Below, piece after piece: positions 1 through 8,819 of a DNA stretch of 64,000 nt (position 1 is the first letter of the stretch; each line of letters opens with the position of its first letter). The stretch covers positions 845,501 to 909,500 of the forward strand of contig JACKAC010000001.1 in NCBI GenBank assembly GCA_020635255.1, read 5' to 3'. The stretch is from Ignavibacteriales bacterium (lineage in GTDB: Bacteria > Bacteroidota > Ignavibacteria > Tepidaquicellales > Tepidaquicellaceae). The notes under the pieces were generated by a model, which worked only from the letters and a program-made list of their open reading frames with translations, was not told the origin of the DNA and searched no databases. The position numbers were made by a program, and so were the translations under genes.

Positions 1-2
1 GG

Positions 3-1733
3 AAGTATGAGGTAATACCCAAAGGAAGATACACGTACATCACTACTCCCTCGCCGGTATTCGATGCTTCTTATTCTATTTTAGGGCAGGATTATCTCGA
101 CAGTATTCAGTTTGTCTGGACCAGCGGTGAGACCATATTCGATCAACAATCTAATTCATGTCCTGTCCAGATATGGCAGGACCCAACCAGCCCTCAGTTT
201 ATTCACGTAGTACATATGGCATCGCCGATGGAAGATAACATTTCATTTCAGTTAAGGAGGACGAAATATTACTTCAGCTCAGACTTTGGCGCAACGTGGA
301 ACTTTCGAGCAGAACTACCCTCAAATACAAGGAGCGGTTACGGGGTGATTGACGGGTTGAGTGACGGATCTATTATTATTGCGAATCACTATATTAATAG
401 CGGTTTAAGTATAAACAGGACTATTGTATTCCGAGAAGTTTTCCCTCAATTAGGTTCTTTTGACAGGCTGGATCCCGGATTAGGGACAACGGGACAGGTT
501 GAGTGGCCAAGAATGGTAGCCAGTGACAATATTAACGGGGCGGTAAAATTTGCGTTGGTATCATCGGGCAACGAGACTGACTCTGCGTTTTATAATTATT
601 GTAATGGCTTTATTGGCAACGGACAATTCGGGCAGTGGAAGTTTTTTCGTTCGAGAAATGACGAGTGTTACGCAATTGCAAGGTCTGATGACGGTAAGGT
701 CGGTGTCGCGTTTATAAATAACAATGAGCGGATACCCTCAGATTACGGGGATGTATTTTTTATGGAATCTACAGATATGGGAGCATCATATTCAGCGCCC
801 ATAAAAATATTCGATGCGGATTATACATCTCCGACTGCCGACAGCCTGGGAGGATTTAGAGGTATATCGTTGGTTTATACAAATAATAAAGCCAGGATCG
901 TATTTGAGACGGTATTCCAGGATGGAATAGAAAGTTATTTCCCCGGTATTGCCTCAAATATAAGATACTGGACACCGAGCTTGCCGGGAAACGATCCTAA
1001 CAGGAGTATAATAATTGTCGATTCGCTAGACGTACCTTTTAATCCCCACCAGGGAGTTAACGATCTTTTGACCGGCTTATGCAGACCCGTTATAGGCAGA
1101 TCGAGAGACGGTTCGGCATTGTTTATGGTGTTTGTGGTAGCAGATAGTGTATTGGGAGGAAGTCATACACCAACGTCATTTAACAACATCTATTTAACGG
1201 CATCGGTTAATAACGGATTTAACTGGAAAGCCCCGGTCAGAATTAATGGTACGTCACCTAGACGGGATTGGGTTTATCCGAGCATTTCGACGACAAACGA
1301 TCAAAACTCTTCAAAATATTATGTAAATCTGGTAGCACAATCGGATGTCATACCGGGTTCATATCCATCGGGGAGTGCTAACGGTAAGTCCCTTGCCAAA
1401 CAAATGTTTATCAGAATTGGGATAAATAAACCTCTCCTTGTAAATCCAATCTCAAATGAAATCCCGGACGAGTTTTATTTGTACCAAAACTATCCAAACC
1501 CATTTAACCCTGAGACAACGATACGTTTTTCAATAGCAAAGAGATCATTAGTTTCTCTCAAAGTCTATGATGTTAAGGGGGTGGAAGTAAGATCATTGAT
1601 CGGAAATTCTATTTTGAATGCGGGAACATATGAGACTAATTTTCTATCTAACAGACTAAGTTCAGGAATTTACTATTATACTTTAAGAGTAGGAGTTATT
1701 TCATATACAAAGAAAATGGTTCTGGTGAAATAG
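3..1733 (+). CDS. Secreted Asp-box protein with type IX sorting domain (5' truncated)
   Basis: The reading frame is open from base 3 with no stop, so the gene begins upstream of the window; about 577 residues are visible. An Asp-box (S-x-D-x-G-x-T-W type) is recognisable as SSDFGATW, which in known families marks beta-propeller blades of the sialidase/BNR type. The last 80 or so residues form a type IX secretion sorting domain (Por_Secre_tail type), with NYPNPFNPETTIRFSI and a final KKMVLVK. It is therefore predicted to be exported by Sec, translocated by the type IX system and attached to or released from the cell surface. It is a clear paralogue of the next two genes (shared RSG-x-G and LGSF segments). 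The sugar or other ligand is unknown; Asp-boxes alone do not show enzyme activity. The internal Met at 216 is not the true start. Confidence 0.85.
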   Translation, partial: KYEVIPKGRYTYITTPSPVFDASYSILGQDYLDSIQFVWTSGETIFDQQSNSCPVQIWQDPTSPQFIHVVHMASPMEDNISFQLRRTKYYFSSDFGATWNFRAELPSNTRSGYGVIDGLSDGSIIIANHYINSGLSINRTIVFREVFPQLGSFDRLDPGLGTTGQVEWPRMVASDNINGAVKFALVSSGNETDSAFYNYCNGFIGNGQFGQWKFFRSRNDECYAIARSDDGKVGVAFINNNERIPSDYGDVFFMESTDMGASYSAPIKIFDADYTSPTADSLGGFRGISLVYTNNKARIVFETVFQDGIESYFPGIASNIRYWTPSLPGNDPNRSIIIVDSLDVPFNPHQGVNDLLTGLCRPVIGRSRDGSALFMVFVVADSVLGGSHTPTSFNNIYLTASVNNGFNWKAPVRINGTSPRRDWVYPSISTTNDQNSSKYYVNLVAQSDVIPGSYPSGSANGKSLAKQMFIRIGINKPLLVNPISNEIPDEFYLYQNYPNPFNPETTIRFSIAKRSLVSLKVYDVKGVEVRSLIGNSILNAGTYETNFLSNRLSSGIYYYTLRVGVISYTKKMVLVK

Positions 1734-1760
1734 TTAAAGAATCGCCCCTATTTCGCAATA

Positions 1761-1817
1761 ATTGTCGTCATTGGGAATTAATACAGAATTGACATAACTG
1801 CCGATTACTGTTATATT
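1761..1817 (+). promoter_or_regulatory. Promoter-like TTGACA-N17-TATATT with upstream box
   Basis: A perfect TTGACA (1789-1794) is followed after exactly 17 bp by TATATT (1812-1817), about 64 bp before the ATG of the next gene. The sequence ATTGTCGTCAT (1761-1771) lies just upstream and recurs upstream of the third paralogue. Resemblance to sigma-70 promoters is seen directly; activity is inferred. Confidence 0.5.
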
Positions 1818-1880
1818 ACTGCATCTACTACATTTACAAACGTCTTAAATTACTTTCTTTAATAATACAATCCAATAACT

Positions 1881-3716
1881 ATGAAAAAATTAATATTTAC
1901 TTTTGTATTTTTGGTTGTCAGTATGAGTTGTCTGGATACTTTCGCGCAAACAGACAGGATAAGTATTATTCCTCAAAGGAAGCTTGATGATTTTGGAGTA
2001 AGTAAATCACTTGCCCCTCTTAATACTTCGCCAATATCAGCTCCGTTTACGCTTGGAGCAGGTTTTTACTCGGGTGATGTCATTATTGGTCCAGAGGTTT
2101 TAACCGGCAATGACGGGTTTTATGATTACAAAACAAACGGTGAGGCTAATCACTACATCCAGGTAGATCCCGGAAACCCTCTTTTACTGCATGCAATTGA
2201 TGTTCAGGCAGATACGACTGATGGAGCCGGAGCAACAACAAGAAGAACAGAGTACGCAATATCTACCGATGGCGGAAGTACCTGGGCATATGTAACTAAC
2301 GTTCCATTGATCAGGTCCGGATTTGCCGTATTACAATTGGCACCGGGCGTTGGTGACAAGGTTGCAGCAATCGCGAACCATAATCAGCCGGTAGGATTTC
2401 CACTAAGTGCGCAGTTGTATTTAGATGCATTTTCTCAGCTAGGATCTTTTACGGAGTATAATCAGATGGGCGAGGCTATATGGCCACAAATGACTGTTTT
2501 GAATAACGGAAACATCATCATAGTGTCAAGACCTCAATCGGCATCTTCGGCACAAAACGATACAGTATTTTATTCCATATGGGATGGCGCAACCATCGGT
2601 CCTTTAAACGTTTTGTGGGTAGCAACGCCTCCATATTCAGGCGGGGTTGCATTTAGTAACATGGCTTTTAACATTGCAAACAACGGTAACGGGACGGTAG
2701 GAATGATCGCTAATCCTGAAACCGAAACTGACGTACTGGATAACCCTATTGTGCATATGAGGATCTCAACTGATAATGGAGCAACATTAGGCACAGCATT
2801 TGACATATTTACACCATTTCTCGAGAATGGGGATCAGGACACTGTAGCGATTTCTGGTGGTCATGACCTCACGTTTAAGCAAGGTACTGACGACTGGTAT
2901 TGGGTTGCCAGCGGTACGGCGGACGGTCTATTTGCAAAGACAAGATTATTTTTGATAAGAGGAACGGGAACTACAGTTACCTCAACCACTGTCATTGCGG
3001 ATACGGTGAATCTTCCAATGATGGCAAGGACATTTTATCAACCATGGGCGTTTCAAATGGCAATCGATCACCCAAAATTCGGATGGTCGGCAGATAATAA
3101 TGTACTGTATTGCTCATATGACGTTGTTACTCAGGACAGCGGTATGAACGGATTTAATACCAGGGATGTCTTTTACCAGTATTCAACGGATGCGGGAACC
3201 ACATGGTCAGATCCAGTGCAGGTGACAAACACTCCGACCATAGACGAAGGATTCCCATCAATATCATTATGGAATGCGGGAACAAATCCTGCTTCATATG
3301 AACTCAATATTGTTTATATGAAAGATGTCGGTGACGGACCTACTTCTTTTAACGGATCAAATGCGACAGCACCTGAATCACATAACTTTCAGGTGTATAG
3401 GAAAATTACTTTAGCAACAACGGGTATCCATAATAACACAATATCCAATCCAAATGAATATTCGTTATTGCAGAACTACCCAAATCCATTTAACCCTTCG
3501 ACGACGATAGAGTTTAATGTTCCGCAGAAGGACTTTGTATCTCTGAAAGTTTATAACTCCGCAGGTAAAGAGGTTGCAACTTTGGTAAATGGAAGCATCT
3601 CTGCAGGAAGTCATAAAGTTAGTTTCAACTCGTCTTCCTTGTCTTCAGGAGTTTATTTTTATACGTTGGTGAGCGGAGATTTTAGGGAAACAAAGAAAAT
3701 GGTCCTATTGAAATAA
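1881..3716 (+). CDS. Secreted Asp-box (BNR) protein with type IX sorting domain
   Basis: This 611-residue protein starts with a signal peptide (MKKLIFTFVFLVVSMSCLDTFAQ). It carries Asp-box motifs such as STDGGSTW and STDAGTTW, typical of beta-propeller blades. The C-terminal type IX sorting domain contains QNYPNPFNPSTTIEF and ends KKMVLLK. It is predicted to fold as a propeller and to be delivered to the cell surface by the type IX system. It is paralogous to the genes on both sides, sharing the RSGF segment after the first Asp-box, the LGSF segment and the late YMKD segment. It has its own promoter-like sequence upstream and is followed by a strong terminator, so it is probably transcribed alone. 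The ligand or substrate cannot be told from sequence. Confidence 0.88.
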   Translation: MKKLIFTFVFLVVSMSCLDTFAQTDRISIIPQRKLDDFGVSKSLAPLNTSPISAPFTLGAGFYSGDVIIGPEVLTGNDGFYDYKTNGEANHYIQVDPGNPLLLHAIDVQADTTDGAGATTRRTEYAISTDGGSTWAYVTNVPLIRSGFAVLQLAPGVGDKVAAIANHNQPVGFPLSAQLYLDAFSQLGSFTEYNQMGEAIWPQMTVLNNGNIIIVSRPQSASSAQNDTVFYSIWDGATIGPLNVLWVATPPYSGGVAFSNMAFNIANNGNGTVGMIANPETETDVLDNPIVHMRISTDNGATLGTAFDIFTPFLENGDQDTVAISGGHDLTFKQGTDDWYWVASGTADGLFAKTRLFLIRGTGTTVTSTTVIADTVNLPMMARTFYQPWAFQMAIDHPKFGWSADNNVLYCSYDVVTQDSGMNGFNTRDVFYQYSTDAGTTWSDPVQVTNTPTIDEGFPSISLWNAGTNPASYELNIVYMKDVGDGPTSFNGSNATAPESHNFQVYRKITLATTGIHNNTISNPNEYSLLQNYPNPFNPSTTIEFNVPQKDFVSLKVYNSAGKEVATLVNGSISAGSHKVSFNSSSLSSGVYFYTLVSGDFRETKKMVLLK

Positions 3717-3746
3717 TGTTATAATAGCATAAAACAAGAGATTTGT

Positions 3747-3788
3747 AAAAAACCGCCGGAAATATGATTATCCGGCGGTTTTTTTTTA
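3747..3788 (+). terminator. Rho-independent terminator
   Basis: A perfect 10-bp stem AACCGCCGGA/TCCGGCGGTT (3751-3760 with 3771-3780) is followed by a run of T. It lies just after the second Asp-box gene. Confidence 0.9.
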
Positions 3789-3820
3789 GAATCAGTTAAG
3801 ACAGTGATTTTGGGCGAAAT

Positions 3821-3921
3821 ATTGTCGTCATGCATTAGGAATACAGCAGTTAATATTATATTAACGCTGTATTTAAATTACGAAAATCTATATTGACAAG
3901 ATTTTGTAATAGTATTATATT
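3821..3921 (+). promoter_or_regulatory. Promoter-like TTGACA-N17-TATATT with distant ATTGTCGTCAT box
   Basis: TTGACA (3893-3898) and TATATT (3916-3921) are separated by 17 bp, the same hexamers and spacing as upstream of the preceding paralogue. The 11-base box ATTGTCGTCAT (3821-3831) is also repeated, here 62 bp before the -35 rather than 18. This suggests shared regulation of the paralogues; the regulator is unknown. Confidence 0.5.
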
Positions 3922-3975
3922 GTTTTAAAGTTTACAATTATTTAACAAATTTCTATAATTAAAACAAAGGGAAAA

Positions 3976-5766
3976 ATGTCAAAATCTTTATTGTTTTTAA
4001 TGGCTATTCTTTCTCTTGCTTACTTTAACATGGAAGCAAATGCCAACTCTCGCGAAAGAGTTAACAGGCAGCAATCCATGGTAAAAATGCAAGAGGGAGT
4101 TAATTATTCGCAAAGTAATGTATTCAATTCTAAGCAAATTACTCCAGAAGGTTACAGGGGCGGTGATGCATACGTAATCCGTCCGGAAGTTGTAACTTCA
4201 ATCACAGGTTATTATGACTGGCAAACCAATGGTGCTTGCCCACACTTTGTAAATTACGTTTCACCAACAATCATTCACGCGATCGAAATGATCGCAACAG
4301 ATTCGACTGACCTTAGTGGTTCCAGAAGAACCGACTATTCATTCAGTTCAGATGGCGGTGCAACATGGGGAGCAACAAACACAGTTCCTAACATCAGGAG
4401 CGGTTTCCCGACATTGACAGTTGGTACTACGGGTGCATCACAGGATGTTGCAATCATCGGAAACCACTATCAGCCGGGGTCATACCTTCTTGGCGGATGT
4501 CACGTCGATGCATTTCCTGGGTTAGGTTCGTTCACCAGCTATCCATATCCAGGAACAGTTTCAAACTTCATTTGGCCACAATTAACAACTCTTACCAACG
4601 GTAATGTAATGGTAAGTGCAGAGACCTATCAGGGTGCAGCAGCAACCGATACAGGATATGTAGTAGTATTTGATCCAAATGCAGGAACATGGGCAGGATC
4701 ATCTCAATTGTTTGTAAGCTCTGCAAACAGCCAGCTCAATATGAGGTGGGCATCTGCAACAGGTCCAGGAGGAAAAGCTATCTACGTATTAGATGCACTT
4801 AATGACACAGGTGATCCATTAGCAGGAAACAGGATATTTTATTATACTACATCAGATAACGGCGCAACATGGTCAGCAGAAAACGTATTATGGGAAACAA
4901 ACATCACAGGTGCTGATACAAACTTTGCATGGTTAGGTATCGATGCATGTTATGACAATGCAGGAAACTTTTACGTAGTATGGAACACAACTTCAACAAC
5001 ATTCAGCCAAACCAAGCTATGGGTATCAAAGAACGGCGGTACACCAGAAATGGTTTGTCAAATGACAGACATTCCCGGCGGTATTACTTCAATGGTAACT
5101 GCAATGGGTAACGCAAGTGGTCTAGACTGGCCTACGATTGCTGTATCAGCTGATGGAAACTACGTAATGACAGGTTATAGTGCATGTATGCAAGATGATA
5201 CTCTTAATGGATTCAATTCATATGATCTTTATTACAGTGTATCACCTACAAGCGCACTTAGTTTCTCAGCTCCAAGGCAGATCACTTCAGGAATGGATGA
5301 CGAAAGATATGTAAGCTTTAACAGAGTAACGACAACCGATGGCAGCAGTAACGAGATCCTTGCAATGACTTACATGAAAGACCCACAACCCGGTTCATGT
5401 GCATTTAATGACAACGCACCTGTATCGAGGAACCACTTAATATACAGGGAGATCGAAAACCCGCAAACTTCTATTCACAATGTAAGCGGTGAGATCCCAG
5501 GAACTTACAGACTTCTGCAGAATTATCCAAATCCGTTCAACCCTTCAACCATGATCAGGTTTGAATTACCTAAGAACATCAATGTAACACTTAAGGTATA
5601 TGACATCACTGGTAAAGAGGTTGCAACATTACTGAACAACCAGACTCTAACTGCAGGTGTAAAGGAATTTGATTTTAACGGCGCTAATTTAGGCAGTGGT
5701 ATCTATTTCTATACATTGCAAGCAGGTGATTTCAAAGAAACCAAAAAGATGGTTTTAGTAAAATAA
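3976..5766 (+). CDS. Secreted Asp-box (BNR) protein with type IX sorting domain
   Basis: This is the third member of the paralogous set, 596 residues long with an N-terminal signal peptide (MSKSLLFLMAILSLAYFNMEANA). Asp-boxes SSDGGATW and TSDNGATW are visible. The C-terminal sorting domain has QNYPNPFNPSTMIRF and ends KKMVLVK. The expected route is Sec export, then type IX transport to the surface. Codon usage differs a little from its neighbours: it is richer in preferred codons such as GCA and ACA, which may mean stronger expression, but I have not measured this. It is preceded by its own promoter-like sequence. Function beyond a predicted propeller fold is unknown. Confidence 0.88.
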   Translation: MSKSLLFLMAILSLAYFNMEANANSRERVNRQQSMVKMQEGVNYSQSNVFNSKQITPEGYRGGDAYVIRPEVVTSITGYYDWQTNGACPHFVNYVSPTIIHAIEMIATDSTDLSGSRRTDYSFSSDGGATWGATNTVPNIRSGFPTLTVGTTGASQDVAIIGNHYQPGSYLLGGCHVDAFPGLGSFTSYPYPGTVSNFIWPQLTTLTNGNVMVSAETYQGAAATDTGYVVVFDPNAGTWAGSSQLFVSSANSQLNMRWASATGPGGKAIYVLDALNDTGDPLAGNRIFYYTTSDNGATWSAENVLWETNITGADTNFAWLGIDACYDNAGNFYVVWNTTSTTFSQTKLWVSKNGGTPEMVCQMTDIPGGITSMVTAMGNASGLDWPTIAVSADGNYVMTGYSACMQDDTLNGFNSYDLYYSVSPTSALSFSAPRQITSGMDDERYVSFNRVTTTDGSSNEILAMTYMKDPQPGSCAFNDNAPVSRNHLIYREIENPQTSIHNVSGEIPGTYRLLQNYPNPFNPSTMIRFELPKNINVTLKVYDITGKEVATLLNNQTLTAGVKEFDFNGANLGSGIYFYTLQAGDFKETKKMVLVK

Positions 5767-5806
5767 TTTTTTTGAACTAAGTCTTTTATAGAGTTAAAAA
5801 CCCGTT

Positions 5807-5836
5807 TGACCCTCGCATTTAAAAATGCGAGGGTCA
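5807..5836 (+). terminator. Strong hairpin without T-tract (possible terminator or mRNA stabiliser)
   Basis: A perfect 14-bp inverted repeat TGACCCTCGCATTT/AAATGCGAGGGTCA with a 2-base loop sits between the third Asp-box gene and the TonB receptor. No clear T run follows, so it may only partly stop transcription or may protect the upstream message. Confidence 0.5.
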
Positions 5837-5870
5837 CATTTAAAAAAATTTAAAGATATCGGAGGGAATT

Positions 5871-8771
5871 ATGAGGGGTAAGTTTCTCTACTCTTTTATA
5901 GTCCTAGTTTTTTTAGCCGGTTCGTTTTTAGTCTCTTCAACTTCTTACGCCCAAACTACAGGAAGTATAGGGGGTAGAGTTATTGATGCTAACGACAACT
6001 CACCTTTAGCGGGTGCCACGATCAAGGTCGACGGGACACCTTTAGGTGCTGTTACCGACGATAACGGCGAATATGTAATCCTAAACGTCGATGTTGGCAC
6101 TTACACTGTAATTGCTTCATATATCGGCTATACAGATACCAAGGTAAATGGAGTAAAGGTGTCTGTTGACCAAAGGACGAAGATCGACTTTGACATGAAG
6201 CCGGAAGGCGAAGTAGTGACAGATGTAATCGAGATTACCGCAGAAAGAAAAGGTATCGATGTAGATCAGAGCGGTAGGCTTATAACACAGGATCAAATCG
6301 ATGATTCCGGTGTTAGAGGAATTCAGAACATTGTTTCCAAAACAGCCGGTGTTGTACAGGATGAAAGAGGAAACAATATCAATATCAGGGGTGGTAGAAC
6401 AGACGAAAACGTTATTATAGTTGACGGTGTTGTTACCACAAATCCAATCGACGGTACATCAACAGCATTTGTTTCCAATGGACTTCTTCAAGAGATCGCG
6501 GTATACACCGGTGGTTTTGGCGCAGAATATGGAAACGTGCTTAGCGGTGTTATAAACGTTACAACAAAGGGCGGTACCGATAAGTACACCGGTTCTATCG
6601 AAGCAGCCACTGATGAGTTTTCAGGTGACTGGTTAAATACCGTTGCACAAGGTTACAACCTTTATAGTTTAACTTTTGGCGGTCCTCTTATTCCTACAAA
6701 AGATCTTTCAAAGGTTATCAATTTTTATGGTGGTGTGGAAAAACAATTTTTGCTAGTTAGAAACCCCAGCTGGATATCAAGGGATCTTTTTTCCGACGGT
6801 ATCGTTCCAAACTTCACAGAAAATCTATATTCATATAATGCGAGACTGAATATTAATTTTTCAGATATAAAAGGAAGCAGTATTCCTATTAATCTGAAGG
6901 GCGGTCTTTTAATGACTGACGATCATAACAGAAGCTTTATTCAGTCATACTACAAGAGTAATTCATTCAGAAACCCACTTGAGATCACAAAGGACAGACA
7001 ATTCTACGGAAGAATGATTCACAACGTTTCTTCTAAATTCTTCTATGAACTTCAGTTTACTAATTATTCTACTACTGATGAGTTCGGTGATCCGTACTTT
7101 CTTGGTAACTGGTTTGCTTACGGTGATACAAATAGCATTCCGGAACTTATGGCAATTCAGAGACAGACAGGGATCTTGAGGCAGGGAAGCAGACTTGGAA
7201 ACGACCCTTCAACGGAAAACGTGTTCTTTTTACCGGGTAGGGTAAATAACTTCTATTCCAAATCAGATGTTAGCTACATTGGTGGAAAGGCTGACGCGAC
7301 ATTCTCAGTTCTTACAAAAAAATATGGTGACCACGAAGTAAAGTTTGGTGGTGAGTATAAGTATAACACACTTAGATCTCTCGAGCTAAGCCCGGTTGCG
7401 TTAGCTAATAATCCAATTGTTGGAACAGATCCGAGCGGTAACCCAATCTATCAATTGAATCCTACTGACCTCTTCTTTGGAAGAGAGGTTTTATTGAAGT
7501 CATATGGATATGAAGTAAGAGACCAATACGGTAATCCTATCATTGTATCCGGAGAAGATTTTGAACCAAAAAATCCGATCATAGCAGCTGCGTACTTGAG
7601 GGACAAAATTGACTTTGGTGACCTTACTATTAACGCCGGTGTGAGGATGGATTATCTGGACGTTAATACAGAAGTTTTAATTGATCCAAATAATCTTCTT
7701 GGTCCTGACGGACAATTATTAACCGATGATGATTTTGAACAAAGTTCACCGAACATAGAATTCAGCCCAAGGCTTGGATTCTCATTCCCGGTTACCGACA
7801 AAACTGTATTTATTGCAAACTATGGACGTTTTGTTCAGCTTCCACAGTTACAATTAATGTATATTCCTAGAGAATATTTCCAGAAGTTCTTCAGCAACTC
7901 TGTACAAAACGTAGTAGAAAATTCAGGTCTAGAACCTGAGAAACTAACTTCTTACGAAGTTGGATTTAAACAGCAGGTAGGAGATATAATTAACCTAGGT
8001 ATTACTGCTTTCTACAAAGAGACAAGGGACCAGATCGGTACAGCAAGAATATTGAAAGGACCCGGAGTTCCAAGCGGTTATGCAATTTATGAAAACACTG
8101 ACTTTAGCTTGGCAAGGGGTCTTGAAATGTACTTCAGCATGAGAAGGTATCAAAGGGCTTCTATTGATATCTCATATACATTATCATATTCTTCAGGTGT
8201 AGGTTCTGATCCATTCTCTAAATTTTCTTTGGCAAACAATCCTGACGGTGTATTCCCTAAATTCTTATTCCCGACAGATTTTGACCAAAGGCATACTGGA
8301 AGCATCAATCTGGATTACAGATTTGGAAATGACGATGTACCAAAAGGATTTGGCGGTGAAATTCTTAAGAATCTTGGTTTCAACTTCTTGTTTAGTTTTA
8401 ATAGCGGAAGACCATATACTGTAAGAAGCTTACCAAAGAATGCATTTGACAATGGTGACGTTGCTCTTTCTTCCAAAAACGGTGTTTACACGGATTGGAA
8501 TACAAGGCTTGATTTTAAAATGGACAAGACCATTGATATATGGAAAACCAGTCTGAATATCTACGTTTATGTACTAAACTTATTTGATACTGAATTAGTA
8601 AATAGTGTTTATGGCGCAACAGGATTGCCGGACGATAATGGTTATCTGTCAACGCCTACAGGATCGCAGACCAGCGCGAACTATCAGTCAAACTGGCGCG
8701 ACAGAGTAAGATCTATAACGAACTGGGGTCCACCCAGACAGGTAAGATTCGGTGCTAAACTCAGCTTCTAA
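5871..8771 (+). CDS. TonB-dependent receptor with carboxypeptidase-regulatory-like domain
   Basis: This 966-residue outer-membrane protein has a signal peptide ending near SYAQ. It is followed by a CarboxypepD_reg-like beta-sandwich domain (about 28-110, with GGRVIDANDNSPLAGATIKV), a plug domain (about 130-235, with NINIRGGRTDENVIIVDGV and GAEYGNVLSGVINVTTKGG) and a long beta-barrel ending in the aromatic terminal residue (GAKLSF) typical of outer-membrane barrels. Receptors of this kind import large substrates using TonB energy, or act with secreted partner proteins. A good Shine-Dalgarno (GGAGGG) precedes the ATG. It is followed closely by a large exported protein and a PorV/PorQ-like gene, suggesting an envelope operon. 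The substrate is unknown. Confidence 0.9.
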   Translation: MRGKFLYSFIVLVFLAGSFLVSSTSYAQTTGSIGGRVIDANDNSPLAGATIKVDGTPLGAVTDDNGEYVILNVDVGTYTVIASYIGYTDTKVNGVKVSVDQRTKIDFDMKPEGEVVTDVIEITAERKGIDVDQSGRLITQDQIDDSGVRGIQNIVSKTAGVVQDERGNNINIRGGRTDENVIIVDGVVTTNPIDGTSTAFVSNGLLQEIAVYTGGFGAEYGNVLSGVINVTTKGGTDKYTGSIEAATDEFSGDWLNTVAQGYNLYSLTFGGPLIPTKDLSKVINFYGGVEKQFLLVRNPSWISRDLFSDGIVPNFTENLYSYNARLNINFSDIKGSSIPINLKGGLLMTDDHNRSFIQSYYKSNSFRNPLEITKDRQFYGRMIHNVSSKFFYELQFTNYSTTDEFGDPYFLGNWFAYGDTNSIPELMAIQRQTGILRQGSRLGNDPSTENVFFLPGRVNNFYSKSDVSYIGGKADATFSVLTKKYGDHEVKFGGEYKYNTLRSLELSPVALANNPIVGTDPSGNPIYQLNPTDLFFGREVLLKSYGYEVRDQYGNPIIVSGEDFEPKNPIIAAAYLRDKIDFGDLTINAGVRMDYLDVNTEVLIDPNNLLGPDGQLLTDDDFEQSSPNIEFSPRLGFSFPVTDKTVFIANYGRFVQLPQLQLMYIPREYFQKFFSNSVQNVVENSGLEPEKLTSYEVGFKQQVGDIINLGITAFYKETRDQIGTARILKGPGVPSGYAIYENTDFSLARGLEMYFSMRRYQRASIDISYTLSYSSGVGSDPFSKFSLANNPDGVFPKFLFPTDFDQRHTGSINLDYRFGNDDVPKGFGGEILKNLGFNFLFSFNSGRPYTVRSLPKNAFDNGDVALSSKNGVYTDWNTRLDFKMDKTIDIWKTSLNIYVYVLNLFDTELVNSVYGATGLPDDNGYLSTPTGSQTSANYQSNWRDRVRSITNWGPPRQVRFGAKLSF

Positions 8772-8819
8772 AGCTGACAGTATTATTAAGTTTAAAACTA
8801 ATTTAAAGAGTCGCAAAAA

